Shown here: one piece after another, positions 22,629 through 31,637 of the stretch | Layout of the letters: each line of letters opens with the position of its first letter | How positions within the stretch are numbered: the first letter of the stretch is position 1 | Source: JAJFKB01 sp965230515 | Lineage (GTDB): Bacteria > Pseudomonadota > Gammaproteobacteria > Pseudomonadales > IMCC2047 | Direction: 5' to 3' | Assembly: GCA_965230515.1 (NCBI GenBank) | Contig: OZ246007.1 | Location: 3,517,386-3,581,385 of the forward strand | DNA: 64,000 nt | Position numbers and translations under genes: made by a program | The notes under the pieces: model-generated | What the model saw: the letters and a program-made list of their open reading frames with translations, nothing else | Told to the model about the DNA's origin: nothing | Databases searched by the model: none

Positions 22629-23525
22629 TTAATAAAGACATGCTCTGTTTCGACCAAATTTCTTGGCTTTGTAGAGAGCCTTGTCTGCGGCGTTCACTAT
22701 TGCCGCCATATTGTTGTTGCATTGAGTCAACTCGGCAACTCCGCTGCAGACCGTGGTATTAACAGGGAGCTCCTGATTGCTGTTTAGCAGTTCATCCTGG
22801 GCAATTTTTGAAACCAGCTTTTGAGCCAGTTGCAGAGCGCCTGAGGCGTTGGTATTTGGCAGTGTGATCAGAAATTCATCTCCGCCAATACGGCCAACAT
22901 CATCTACATCGCGAATGGTGCTTCGACAGATTTCGGCAACACTTTTAAGCACCTGGTCGCCATACAGGTGGCCCATTTGATCATTGGTTTTTTTAAAGTG
23001 ATCAATATCAAGCATAATCAGTGAAAAGGGGAGGTTGTAGCGGATTGATTTGATGAGCTCTTTTTCTGCGATGTTGAATATTTTCCGGCGATTAATGATT
23101 TCGGTCAACGGATCGGTTTCCGCAAGCTTTTTAAGCTCCATTTCCATTTGCTTGCGCTCGGTAATATCTGTCGCGATAACACCGGTAGCAATCAGTTGAT
23201 TGTTGGTATCGAAAATAGGGAATTTGGAGGATAGGAAGTACCTGATCTCTCCGTCTATTGGTACCGGTTCTTCAATCAGGATGACCTTTTTCTTGTTAAT
23301 GACTTCCAGATCAGCTTCCCGGAACTTGTCAGCGGTTTTGGCGGGGAAATTATCGGCATCCATGCGGCCTATAAAATCTTTTTCGGGAGTGTTAAATAAT
23401 CGCTCGTACTGTCCATTTACAAACAGATATCGACCATTCAAATCCTTTGCTGCAACGCAAGAGGTCGCATGATTGATTATGGTCTTCAGCAGTTGATAAT
23501 TTGTTTCGCTAAATTGATCGGTCAT
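22629..23525 (-). CDS. PAS-GGDEF diguanylate cyclase
   Basis: A soluble 298-residue cyclase making c-di-GMP from two GTP. Residues 10-125 form a PAS/PAC sensor ending in ATDITERKQ, and 130-298 form the GGDEF domain. The active-site loop is intact (RIGGDEF, GGDEF at 214-218), and the inhibitory I-site RDVD (205-208) sits exactly five residues before it, so product inhibition is expected. No membrane helix or signal peptide is present. No phosphodiesterase lies next to it. The c-di-GMP receptor YcgR is encoded later in this window (56.1 kb) and is a plausible but unproven target. Confidence 0.93.
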   Translation of the reverse strand: MTDQFSETNYQLLKTIINHATSCVAAKDLNGRYLFVNGQYERLFNTPEKDFIGRMDADNFPAKTADKFREADLEVINKKKVILIEEPVPIDGEIRYFLSSKFPIFDTNNQLIATGVIATDITERKQMEMELKKLAETDPLTEIINRRKIFNIAEKELIKSIRYNLPFSLIMLDIDHFKKTNDQMGHLYGDQVLKSVAEICRSTIRDVDDVGRIGGDEFLITLPNTNASGALQLAQKLVSKIAQDELLNSNQELPVNTTVCSGVAELTQCNNNMAAIVNAADKALYKAKKFGRNRACLY

Positions 23526-23745
23526 TGCCGATACCGCTCCTTACTATAACTAGTTTAATAATAGCCAATAGGGTCGGGAATGCCAGAGCTTTACGCCTCT
23601 TTATTTTACGTGATTGGCTGGCTTGCATGCGCTCTTTTTATTGGCTTCAATGATGAACTCGTTAAGATTTATAGTTGCCATTATTTTAGATTATGCTTAA
23701 CTTGATCAGCAGTCTGTACATTAACAAAAGGTCTACACAGGTACT

Positions 23746-24147
23746 ATGGAGTTAGAAGAAGAAAAAGCAGGACGAAATAAACAAACGGTGCTTGAGTTTA
23801 TCGAAGCCTGTTGCCATAAAGATATTGAACAAATAGTTTCCTTTTTTGACGAATCAACCGTTTATCATAATATTCCATTAGAGCCGGTGGTTGGTGTGAC
23901 AGCGATTCGTCAAGTGATTGAGCCTTTCTATGAGTTGGCGCAAGAGATGCAGTGGGTCGTGAAGCAGATTGCGCAGACAGATGAAGGCGTCGTACTCACT
24001 GAGAGGGTTGATCGTTTTTTGATCAAAGAACAGTGGGTAGAGCTTTCGGTCATGGGTAGTTTTGAGGTGGCTGGAGGCAAGATTGCTGTTTGGCGTGACT
24101 ATTTTGACATGGAACAGCTACGTGAACAGCTTTCCACGCTCTCTTGA
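23746..24147 (+). CDS. Limonene-1,2-epoxide hydrolase-like protein (NTF2/SnoaL fold)
   Basis: A 133-residue protein of the LEH family. All active-site residues described for limonene epoxide hydrolase appear in order: Tyr and Asn in VYHNIPLEPV, Arg and Asp in ERVDRF, and the second Asp in WRDYFDM. This supports a true epoxide hydrolase rather than a general SnoaL-like protein. The natural substrate is unknown. The ATG follows a weak ribosome site. It converges on msrB, with only five bases between the stops. Confidence 0.85.
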   Translation: MELEEEKAGRNKQTVLEFIEACCHKDIEQIVSFFDESTVYHNIPLEPVVGVTAIRQVIEPFYELAQEMQWVVKQIAQTDEGVVLTERVDRFLIKEQWVELSVMGSFEVAGGKIAVWRDYFDMEQLREQLSTLS

Positions 24148-24152
24148 TCGTT

Positions 24153-24638
24153 TCAGGTTTCGCTGACAAAAGTTAAGGCAAGACCGTTGTTACACCAGCG
24201 TTGACCGGTGGGGTCGGGGCCATCATCAAATAGGTGTCCCTGGTGTCCGCCACATCGCGCGCAGTGATATTCCGTGCGTGGATAAATCAGTTTGAAGTCG
24301 GTTTGAGTTTCCGTATGCCCGGCGATCGACTCATAGAAGCTCGGCCAGCCCGTGCCACTATCGTATTTGGCTTTTGAGTTAAACAGTGCCAGATTGCAAC
24401 CGGCACAATGGTAGGTACCCGATCTTTTCTCGTGATTCAAATTGCTGCTATAGGGATATTCCGTGCCCGCGTCTCGAAGAATAGAGAACTGGTCCGGTGT
24501 CAACCGTTCACGCCACTCTTTCCTTGTAAGTTTAATTTTTTTAATGATACCGTGATGTGCAAGTAAATTAGTCTGACCTGGAATCCCCAAAAAGGCTAAG
24601 GCAGTAGTACTGAAGAGAATAAAATGACGGCGGTTCAC
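24153..24638 (-). CDS. msrB: Peptide-methionine (R)-S-oxide reductase, probably Tat-exported
   Basis: Reduces methionine-R-sulfoxide in proteins. The zinc ligands are CAGC and CARC, the MsrB block SGTGWPSFYESI is present, and the catalytic Cys lies in RWCNNGLALTF. The N-terminus NRRHFILFSTTALAFLGI is a twin-arginine type leader, so the enzyme should act in the periplasm. The catalytic motif differs slightly from the usual RYCVNSxSLRF. A second exported enzyme, MsrA, is encoded 2 kb away; together they would cover both sulfoxide stereoisomers outside the cytoplasm. Confidence 0.92.
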   Translation of the reverse strand: MNRRHFILFSTTALAFLGIPGQTNLLAHHGIIKKIKLTRKEWRERLTPDQFSILRDAGTEYPYSSNLNHEKRSGTYHCAGCNLALFNSKAKYDSGTGWPSFYESIAGHTETQTDFKLIYPRTEYHCARCGGHQGHLFDDGPDPTGQRWCNNGLALTFVSET

Positions 24639-24798
24639 GGCAGCCCCTTGGTAAAATTAACTCTGGTATTGGTATGATATCAGAGCGTCTGTTAAGTTCC
24701 TGAGTTAGGAAGTCTCTAGATGTCATTTCTTGTTTTGCGCATCAAAGCAGGCCATTTCCTCTCCCCGAAAAGTTAACCCGGGCTTATTCAAAGGCTTG

Positions 24799-25773
24799 TT
24801 AAGGATTTTGTGCAATAAAAGTAGCTCGTATCGGGGCGGGGTGCCCTTCAATGGTAAGGTGGAGGTTTTTAGGGTCCAGATAGTTTTCCAGAGAATGAAA
24901 TCGCATCCAATTGGTTGGCCTCTGCTCTTCAACGGTAGTACGATTGATATCAACCAGTCTGACTTGATCAAACCCCACTCGCTGCAGCCATCCGATGAGT
25001 GTATCGCAGGTGGGTATAAACCAGACATTACGCATCTGTGCATAGCGGTCTTCAGGAACCAGAACTTTGTCCTTGCCTCCTTCGATGACCAGTGTCTCGA
25101 GAATCAGCTCCCCTCCCGGACGCAGGCATTGCCTGAGTTCCTCAAGGTGGTCAAAGGGCGACTTGCGGTGATAGAGCACGCCCATAGAGAGCACGGTATC
25201 AAAAGCTGCCATTTCAGCCGGCAGGTCCTCGCTCCTTAGTGGCAGGAAAGAGATTGGCAGGTTGCTGGCATAGCGTTTGATCACCTCAAACTGCATCATA
25301 AATTTCTGTGAAGGATCTATCCCTAAAACCCAGCGTGGATTTTGATCGAGCATGCGCCAACAGTGGTATCCATTACCGCAGCCAATATCGAGTACCTTAC
25401 GCCCCTCAAGTGGTTGAATGTGGGGAGTGACTCTTTGCCATTTCATGTTTGAGCGCCACTCGGTATCAAGGTCAATACCAAACAGCTTGAACGGCCCTTT
25501 ACGCCAGGGATGCAGTAGCTGTAAACAATCGATAAACTGCTGTTTGGTAGAATCGTTTATCTGATCAGCTGAGCCGATCGTTACATAATCACTGTCAAGC
25601 GAGACCTGATCCGGTATAAGTACCGGCAGGTTGTTAATGGATTTGAGCCAGTGTGACAGTTCTCCGTGGTAACGCTGATGGAAACGCTGATCAAGGACTG
25701 AGCGGAAGCTGGGCTCGTACTCTTCCAGTCCATGTTGTTTTAATAGGTTGTAAAAAATTTTAAAATCAATCAT
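24799..25773 (-). CDS. cmoB: tRNA U34 carboxymethyltransferase CmoB
   Basis: Transfers the carboxymethyl group of carboxy-SAM to 5-hydroxyuridine at tRNA position 34, giving cmo5U. The 324 residues are full length, with an N-terminal CmoB-specific region ([22 protein letters not shown]-like, about 110-130) and the methyltransferase motif [16 protein letters not shown]. It overlaps the cmoA stop by four bases, so CmoA, which makes the carboxy-SAM, is translated just before it. Confidence 0.96.
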   Translation of the reverse strand: [324 protein letters not shown]

Positions 25774-26495
25774 TTAGAGGATATTATTGAAGTAAATCCA
25801 AAGCATTTGAACCAGGTGGCGCATTGTGTGAAGCCAGACTCTTTCAACCGTGCCACATGGGTGTCTGATGATTCAGGAATCAGCACATTCTCCAGTGCGG
25901 ATCTTTTTTGAGAGATCTCCAGGTCAGAGTAGCCGCGCAGCTTCTTGAATCCGTGATACAGCTCCGTTAGCGTATTTTGCGAGCTGCTGTCGTCTTCCTT
26001 CATCTTTTCGGACAGGATCAATACTCCCCCGGGATTCAGCCCCTGATAAATTTTACGCAGCAGGGTCAGTCTTTGTTTGGGCTCAATAAACATCAGTGTA
26101 AAGTTCATCACCACCATGGATGCGTTACGGATAGGGGTTTGCAAAATATCTTCACATCGAATCTCGACCGGAACAGATGAATGATCTGCGTTGATGTTGA
26201 CCTCACAGCGTGTTGCCATCGCCGGCGCGTTATCCACCGCAATGATGTGACAGTCTGAATGGGGCAGGTTATGCCTGATGCTCAATGTTGCCGCACCGAG
26301 TGAACAGCCCAGATCATAACAGTTGGTACCTGGCTGTACGCGCTCACGGGCAATGACACCGATCATTTCCAGCATCATTCGATAGCCGGGAACGGAACGA
26401 CCGATCATGTCTTCGAATACGTCGGCGACATGTTCGTCAAATTTGAATGCTTCAATTTGCTCGCGTGGCGAAGCGTATATTCGATCTTTTTTCAC
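25770..26495 (-). CDS. cmoA: Carboxy-S-adenosyl-L-methionine synthase CmoA
   Basis: Makes carboxy-SAM from SAM and prephenate for the tRNA wobble modification done by CmoB. The family-specific segments are MIGRSVPGYRMMLEMIG, NCYDLGCSLGAATLSIR (SAM motif I) and VMNFTLMFIEPKQR. The 241 residues start at a GTG (KKDRIYASPREQIEAF). The first gene of a two-gene operon with cmoB; msrA lies upstream on the same strand after 118 bases. Confidence 0.96.
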   Translation of the reverse strand: MKKDRIYASPREQIEAFKFDEHVADVFEDMIGRSVPGYRMMLEMIGVIARERVQPGTNCYDLGCSLGAATLSIRHNLPHSDCHIIAVDNAPAMATRCEVNINADHSSVPVEIRCEDILQTPIRNASMVVMNFTLMFIEPKQRLTLLRKIYQGLNPGGVLILSEKMKEDDSSSQNTLTELYHGFKKLRGYSDLEISQKRSALENVLIPESSDTHVARLKESGFTQCATWFKCFGFTSIISSK

Positions 26496-26613
26496 GATTT
26501 GCTAACGGGTTGGTTAAGAAGATTGCGCTGATACGCAAAGGATCTGATTTTCAGCGAGCGTTATATCACAGAACGTCGTTATCGGCAGCATTGAATACCA
26601 ATTTACCCTTAAA

Positions 26614-27231
26614 TTAGTCCTTGCTTCCCCAGAGTTCCTCGAGCCGCTGGTCACGGCCACATCGATAGCGGTAGTATTTATAACGTACCGGGTTTTTGAG
26701 GTAGTAGTCCTGGTGATAATCTTCAGCCGGATAAAACGTGCTGGCAGCGGAAATTTCGGTGACTATTTTGCCGGGGAAGGGTTTGCTGGCTGTTAGCGAT
26801 TGTTTGGAGGATTCAGCTGATTCTTTCTGCTGTGCATTGTGATAAAAGATACCGGTTCGATACTGGCTGCCACTATCACAAAACTGCCGGTTTGCTGTGG
26901 TTGGGTCAATATTGCGCCAGAACACCTCCAATAACTGTTGGTAGCTGATTTTATTGCTGTCAAAGCGCACCTGTACGGCTTCTGTATGACCACTTCCGCC
27001 CGATGAAACCTCCCTGTAGCTGGGGTTCTCCTGGTGACCACCGATATACCCCGAGGTGGTGCTGATGACACCTTCAAGTTTGTCAAAGGGTGGTTCCATA
27101 CACCAGAAGCAGCCTCCCGCAAAAGTCGCTTTATGGTAGGTCTGTGGCTCTGCAGTCAAAGTTGAGCTGATTGAAACGAGGATGGTTACAAGAAAAAAAG
27201 ATGCAGCGATCTTCATTCGGGGCATACACAT
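26614..27231 (-). CDS. msrA: Peptide-methionine (S)-S-oxide reductase, exported
   Basis: Reduces methionine-S-sulfoxide. The catalytic motif is GGCFWCMEPPFD, followed by GYIGGH, YREVSSGGSGHTEAVQV and the QYRTGIFYHN block. The start chosen is the ATG at 27231 because AGGAG lies six bases before it; the frame is open seven codons further. The first ~27 residues (MKIAASFFLVTILVSISSTLTA) are a Sec signal peptide, so it is periplasmic, matching the exported MsrB nearby. The Cys in the C-terminal tail (YRCGRDQRLEELWG) may be a resolving cysteine. Confidence 0.93.
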   Translation of the reverse strand: MCMPRMKIAASFFLVTILVSISSTLTAEPQTYHKATFAGGCFWCMEPPFDKLEGVISTTSGYIGGHQENPSYREVSSGGSGHTEAVQVRFDSNKISYQQLLEVFWRNIDPTTANRQFCDSGSQYRTGIFYHNAQQKESAESSKQSLTASKPFPGKIVTEISAASTFYPAEDYHQDYYLKNPVRYKYYRYRCGRDQRLEELWGSKD

Positions 27232-27360
27232 GGCCAACTCCTGCAATAGCAAAATTGTCTCTCGTGTGTCGGACTGCCCTGTGAACTATTAGTTGCATTC
27301 AGTGTTAAAAGAAATAATGATGTGACCAGACCCGAGTGAAATGGCTAAGAGGGATTGTTG

Positions 27361-28074
27361 ATGATTAAGCTCTATAATTTTGGCCCATTTGGAGACTTGC
27401 CGGATCCAAGTCCTTTTTGCGTGAAGGTTGATGCTTATCTGCGGATGACGGATCAACCTTTTGAGGTGATATCCGGTATCGATAACCTTAAGAAAGCGCC
27501 CAAAGGTAAACTGCCATTTATCGAAGATGAAGGCAAAGCGGTCGCCGACTCCACTTTTATCATTGCTTATCTAAAGCAAAAATATGGCGACCCTTTGGAT
27601 CAATCACTGAGTACGGAGCAAAAGGCTGTTATTCATGCTTATACCAAGATGATGGATGAGAACCTCTACTGGTGCCTGGTGTGGTCACGTTGGGTGAGTG
27701 ATGACCTCTGGCCTCAACTCAAGGAGAGTTTTTTTGGTGGCTTGCCTCCAGTAGTTCGTGATCTTGCCGCAGCAAAGGTGCGTAAAGGGGTGGTCAGAGA
27801 TGTTAAGGGACAGGGTATCGGGCGTCATCCGAAAGAGGATATTAAAACCATCATGACACTGGACCTGGAGGCGTTATCCGCCCAGTTAGGCGATAAAACC
27901 TATTTCATGGGAGACAAGGAAAGCAGTTTAGATGCCGCTGCCTACGGATTTTTATCTCAACTGGTGTTGGCTCCGTTGCAGTCTTCAATGACAGAATTGG
28001 TGACCGCATACCCCAATCTTGTCAGCTTCTGTCACCGGTTTCAGCACACCTATTATACAGGGCCGAGCAAATGA
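27361..28074 (+). CDS. Glutathione S-transferase family protein
   Basis: A 237-residue two-domain GST-like protein. The N-terminal thioredoxin-like domain has SPFCVKVDAYLRM and the substrate/GSH pocket motif GKLPFIEDEGKAVADSTFIIAYL. The C-terminal helical domain contains LDAAAYGFLSQLV. The pattern resembles the metaxin-like/Tom37 branch of bacterial GSTs. The ATG at 27361 has AGAGGGA six bases upstream. It overlaps the following lipoprotein gene by four bases, so the two are co-translated; the reason is not known. Confidence 0.85.
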   Translation: MIKLYNFGPFGDLPDPSPFCVKVDAYLRMTDQPFEVISGIDNLKKAPKGKLPFIEDEGKAVADSTFIIAYLKQKYGDPLDQSLSTEQKAVIHAYTKMMDENLYWCLVWSRWVSDDLWPQLKESFFGGLPPVVRDLAAAKVRKGVVRDVKGQGIGRHPKEDIKTIMTLDLEALSAQLGDKTYFMGDKESSLDAAAYGFLSQLVLAPLQSSMTELVTAYPNLVSFCHRFQHTYYTGPSK

Positions 28075-28541
28075 GAATTCTATCGAGAACTATAAGGGCC
28101 GGCCTGATGCTGGTTTTGCTGTTTGCATTGGGGTGCGCTCATTTAAGAAGTGATTTTGAAGAGCCGCAGGTCAGATTAACCTCGCTGCGCATGTTGCCGA
28201 CTCAAGATCTGGAACAGCAGTTTGAAATTGGCCTGAAATTATCCAACCCAAATGCATCGCCACTTAATTTAGTGGGCATGAGCTATCGTTTGAAACTACG
28301 TGATTTCGATATTTTGAATGGCGTAGCACGTGATATTCCGGAAATTCCCGGTTATTCAGAAGTTCCGGTTACACTGCTTGCTTCTGTTAATTTGCTGGGT
28401 GGTGTCCGATTGATTCGATCGCTATTATCGGAGCCAGATGGTAGTATAGAATTTCTGTTGAGCATGAAACTCGATATCGATTCTGCTCTTTTGCCCAGTG
28501 TGCGTCTTGAAGAAAAAGGTGCCATCGCCTTAACCCGTTAA
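28071..28541 (+). CDS. LEA type 2 (WHy domain) lipoprotein
   Basis: A 156-residue lipoprotein. The signal peptide ends in the lipobox ALGC (Cys22), so it is anchored in a membrane, likely the outer one. The mature part is an LEA14-like/water-stress (WHy) beta-sandwich domain with the typical FEIGLKLSNPNASPLNLVGMSYRL stretch. Such domains are found in desiccation- and stress-related proteins, but the bacterial function is not defined. It overlaps the GST gene by four bases and precedes a Bcr/CflA transporter by 34 bases, suggesting one transcript. Confidence 0.82.
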   Translation: MRILSRTIRAGLMLVLLFALGCAHLRSDFEEPQVRLTSLRMLPTQDLEQQFEIGLKLSNPNASPLNLVGMSYRLKLRDFDILNGVARDIPEIPGYSEVPVTLLASVNLLGGVRLIRSLLSEPDGSIEFLLSMKLDIDSALLPSVRLEEKGAIALTR

Positions 28542-28575
28542 GCCCGCTGTAACCGAATATCAATTACAAAGAATA

Positions 28576-29787
28576 ATGAGTCAAGTGTCTCAGGCGCCTA
28601 ATCGCCTTTTTATACCTACTTTGGGAATGCTGTCGGCCCTGGTTGCCATGGCGATGGATATGTACCTTCCCAGTCTTCCCGAGATTGCTCAGGACCTGCA
28701 AACCGACTATGGCCATGTGCAGCAGACCTTGAGTGTATTTCTAGGAGGCATTGCTTTTAGTCAATTGCTCTATGGGCCGCTGTCAGATCGGTTCGGACGC
28801 CGCTCGGTCCTTCTGGTCGGGGTATCCATTTTTGCGGTAGTCAGCGTTTTTTGTGCGCTTGCAACGGATGTTAACGAGCTTGTCTCAATGCGATTATTGC
28901 AATCGCTTGGTGCGGGCGCGGGCAGTGTGGTTGCAGCAGCGGTGGTGCGTGATCTTTTTCAAGGGCCGCATGCCGCTCGTGTGATGTCCTATGTATTGAT
29001 GGTGATGATGGTTGTGCCGTTGGTTGCTCCGATCATTGGCGGCTATGTGCTGCTATGGTTCGGCTGGCGTGCGATTTTTGTGGTTCTGGTGTTGTTGGGT
29101 GTCCTCTGTGCATTGGCTGTGCTTGTGGCAATCCCTGAAACGCTGCCCGCTGAGCGTCGGCAGTCACTTAGACTGTCCAGCCTGTTTCATTCCTATCGGA
29201 CTATTTTGTCGCACAAGAAGGCAATGGGTATGAACCTCTGTGCGGCGTTTAGTTTTGGCTGTCTGTTCGCGTTTATATCCGGATCACCTTACCTGTATAT
29301 AGAGTATTTTGATGTAGAACCGGAACTTTACGGCTATCTTTTTGGCTGTAATATTGTCATGGTGTTGTTGGTCTCTTATCTCAATAGTCGGTTGGTTACG
29401 CGGTTTGGAGGCCAGAGGTTGCTTTTGGTGGGGGCATTGGTACAGTTGGTTTTTGTGTTGTGCCTGGTACTGGTGAGCTGGTTAAAGGTCGGAGGGCTGA
29501 TTGGTACGATGATCCCGATTATTCCCTGCATCGGAATGATTGGAATGATCAGCGCCAATACCACAGCGACAGCACTATCCTATTTCCCTAATGCATCTGG
29601 TACCGCTGCCGGCGTATTGGGTATTAGTCGCTTTAGTGCTGCGGGCATCGCTTCTGCAGCGGTTGGCATAATGCATGACGGCAGTAATCTGGTGATGCCG
29701 GTCGTTATGTGTGTCTGTATCCTGATTTCGTTCCTGTCGCTCACCTGTATTGCTAAAGTAAGATCGTTGACCCCCGAAAGTACCTGA
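28576..29787 (+). CDS. Bcr/CflA family drug resistance MFS transporter
   Basis: A 403-residue twelve-helix proton-coupled exporter. It shows the family start AMAMDMYLPSLPEIAQDL, MFS motif A LLYGPLSDRFGRRSVLLVG between helices 2 and 3, and the antiporter-type motif around VAPIIGGYVLLWFGWRAIF in helix 5. It may export bicyclomycin-like drugs, chloramphenicol or peptides/amino acids; substrate cannot be read from sequence. It is the last gene of the GST-LEA-MFS run, followed by a hairpin. Confidence 0.92.
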   Translation: MSQVSQAPNRLFIPTLGMLSALVAMAMDMYLPSLPEIAQDLQTDYGHVQQTLSVFLGGIAFSQLLYGPLSDRFGRRSVLLVGVSIFAVVSVFCALATDVNELVSMRLLQSLGAGAGSVVAAAVVRDLFQGPHAARVMSYVLMVMMVVPLVAPIIGGYVLLWFGWRAIFVVLVLLGVLCALAVLVAIPETLPAERRQSLRLSSLFHSYRTILSHKKAMGMNLCAAFSFGCLFAFISGSPYLYIEYFDVEPELYGYLFGCNIVMVLLVSYLNSRLVTRFGGQRLLLVGALVQLVFVLCLVLVSWLKVGGLIGTMIPIIPCIGMIGMISANTTATALSYFPNASGTAAGVLGISRFSAAGIASAAVGIMHDGSNLVMPVVMCVCILISFLSLTCIAKVRSLTPEST

Positions 29788-29792
29788 TTAAA

Positions 29793-29806
29793 CGGGAGTT
29801 TTCCCG
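29793..29806. terminator. Short hairpin between convergent MFS and DUF3014 genes
   Basis: Five-base stem CGGGA / TCCCG with loop GTTT, six bases after the MFS stop. The stem is short and lacks a long T run, so termination strength is doubtful. Confidence 0.45.
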
Positions 29807-29822
29807 GACTGTCATGAATTAT

Positions 29823-30692
29823 TCAATCTGTATCCGCCAGCAGCTCATTTTTCAGCTGCCTCAGTTTCCGCTGAATGATGGCGATATTTCTGGGTCCCAT
29901 ACGAAGCAACTGCTTTTGCAAGGCAGGTAGTTGTTCCAGTTCCGGGTCAGCATACTTGTAGATTACGGTGGTTCTTGTGACTTCTATGTCCTTTAGAATA
30001 ACCGGGGTTGTCAGAACTTGATCGATAGCACTGATGATACTGTCTTTGATCGATCGATCGGGATAACCCAACTCCCCATACGCCTGCTCAAACAGGGGAC
30101 TATAGCGGTTATAGAGCTCGGTGGCCGCTTGCAGATCGATATTGTCAAAGGTGTCGGCATAGCGGTCGTAACGGGCATAGCTTTCTGCGGCGATATACTC
30201 CCGGCCATCTTTTTCAATGGTTCTAAAGGGCAGCTTCGGTTTTGGTATGGCGATATATTTACGAGCCAGTTTCCCGTCAACCATATTGTCCGCAACCACA
30301 GTTAATTTACGAATAATTTCGTCGGTATTTAGCCAGCTTACAAGGCCGCCACTCGAATCCAGGCCGGATAATTGTTCAACCAGTTCTGCATCGCTTTGAT
30401 TAAGTTCAGGCAAAGGCGGCGGTGGTGGTGTCGCAGGCGTTTCTTCCAGAGGTTCCGGTTGAGGCGGCTCCGGTTCAACCGCTACAACTGCCGGGGTTTC
30501 GATGGGTACCGGCTGTTCCATTGGGACCACTACCTGTTCTATCGGGGCTTCTGTACGATCCGGCTGCCACATAAATAAAAAGTAGATCGCAGCAGCAATA
30601 GGGATAAGGGCAATTAACGCGCCTATCAGCCACATAGCGTTAAATTTTTCTTCGCTTTGTTGTGATGAAGAGTGCGATGAATTCGAAATCAT
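29823..30692 (-). CDS. DUF3014 domain protein, membrane anchored
   Basis: About 289 residues: a short polar N-terminus, one membrane helix (WLIGALIALIPIAAAIYFLFMW), a Pro/Glu/Val-rich linker (about 45-95 with runs of PPPPP), then the globular DUF3014 domain beginning around LNQSDAELVEQLSGLDSSGGL. The bulk lies in the periplasm. The function is unknown. The ATG at 30692 is preferred because AGGA lies eight bases upstream; an ATG three codons earlier lacks a ribosome site. The SIMPL-domain gene lies upstream on the same strand. Confidence 0.85.
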   Translation of the reverse strand: MISNSSHSSSQQSEEKFNAMWLIGALIALIPIAAAIYFLFMWQPDRTEAPIEQVVVPMEQPVPIETPAVVAVEPEPPQPEPLEETPATPPPPPLPELNQSDAELVEQLSGLDSSGGLVSWLNTDEIIRKLTVVADNMVDGKLARKYIAIPKPKLPFRTIEKDGREYIAAESYARYDRYADTFDNIDLQAATELYNRYSPLFEQAYGELGYPDRSIKDSIISAIDQVLTTPVILKDIEVTRTTVIYKYADPELEQLPALQKQLLRMGPRNIAIIQRKLRQLKNELLADTD

Positions 30693-30810
30693 GGGGACCA
30701 TCCTGTCTAAGTCATGAACGAATATAGTAACAGAGTTTTCCTGTCCAATCGTAGTTTATCTGGTTGATCTGAATCCCTATCGAGATTCGATTAAAGGCTC
30801 TTTTAAATGG

Positions 30811-31500
30811 TTAATTGCTGGTGAATTCAAATCGAACCAGTAGGTATTTTACCACCTCAACTTCACCGGTGTTGTAGTTTGAGGTGTCTGCAAACTCCTG
30901 TCGAGCGCCGAGCGCTACAGGCATGGGTGGGGCATTTCCTGTTTCACTAATCCAGATTGCTCTACCCAGCTTTCCGCCTGCCTGTTTGGCGAGAAGTGAC
31001 GCTTTTTGCTTTGCCTGCGCAAAAGCGTTTATCAGGGCTTTTTGTTCCAACTCGTCACGATTACTGAAATCCAGCGAAAGGCTGCCACTATGGGTGGCAC
31101 CGATTCCCACAGCGCCATCAAGAAGTGCAGGGTAGTTGCTCAAGTCTCTGACCCTGATCTGCACCTCTCTTCGAACCTGATAACCGATCAGTTTGCGGTT
31201 GCGTTTATAGTCATATTCCGGGTAGACGGTTAACTGCGCCGCCTGAATATCCTTTTTGGCAATTCCCAGTTTGGTGCACAGCTTGAGCAAATTGGTCATT
31301 TGTGTGTCTACGATGACCTTGCCCTGTTCGGCTTTCATGGCGCGCTGACTGAAGCTGAAGCGGGTTGTCGCCATATTAGGTTGCTCGCTGATAACGCCTT
31401 TTCCATTAACCTCGATTTGATTAATGGTTTCGGCACGTAACGCATGTATGGTGAATAAAACCAGAAGCCCGCTTAGCGTAGCGATGATTCTTTTGTTCAT
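30811..31500 (-). CDS. SIMPL domain (DUF541) periplasmic protein
   Basis: About 229 residues. The N-terminus NKRIIATLSGLLVLFTIHALRAET is a Sec signal peptide; the mature protein is a SIMPL/DUF541 domain with INQIEVNGKGVISEQPNMATTRFSFS and the pair VYPEYDYKRNRKLIGYQVRREVQI. Homologues (YggE) reduce oxidative stress or interact with membrane enzymes, with the mechanism unclear. The ATG at 31500 is chosen since the 11 preceding codons (MLRFIQSRETV) would spoil the signal peptide. Confidence 0.88.
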   Translation of the reverse strand: MNKRIIATLSGLLVLFTIHALRAETINQIEVNGKGVISEQPNMATTRFSFSQRAMKAEQGKVIVDTQMTNLLKLCTKLGIAKKDIQAAQLTVYPEYDYKRNRKLIGYQVRREVQIRVRDLSNYPALLDGAVGIGATHSGSLSLDFSNRDELEQKALINAFAQAKQKASLLAKQAGGKLGRAIWISETGNAPPMPVALGARQEFADTSNYNTGEVEVVKYLLVRFEFTSN

Positions 31501-31637
31501 GACCGTTTCCCTTGATTGAATAAAGCGCAGCATTCCGCTTGCCTGGGCAATGCGGTACCGATATCCATAATAACCGGACGTTCGTTTGAGGGAATTTTAC
31601 AGGATGAGTTCCGCTTTTCTAAATATTCAGAAGTTCC

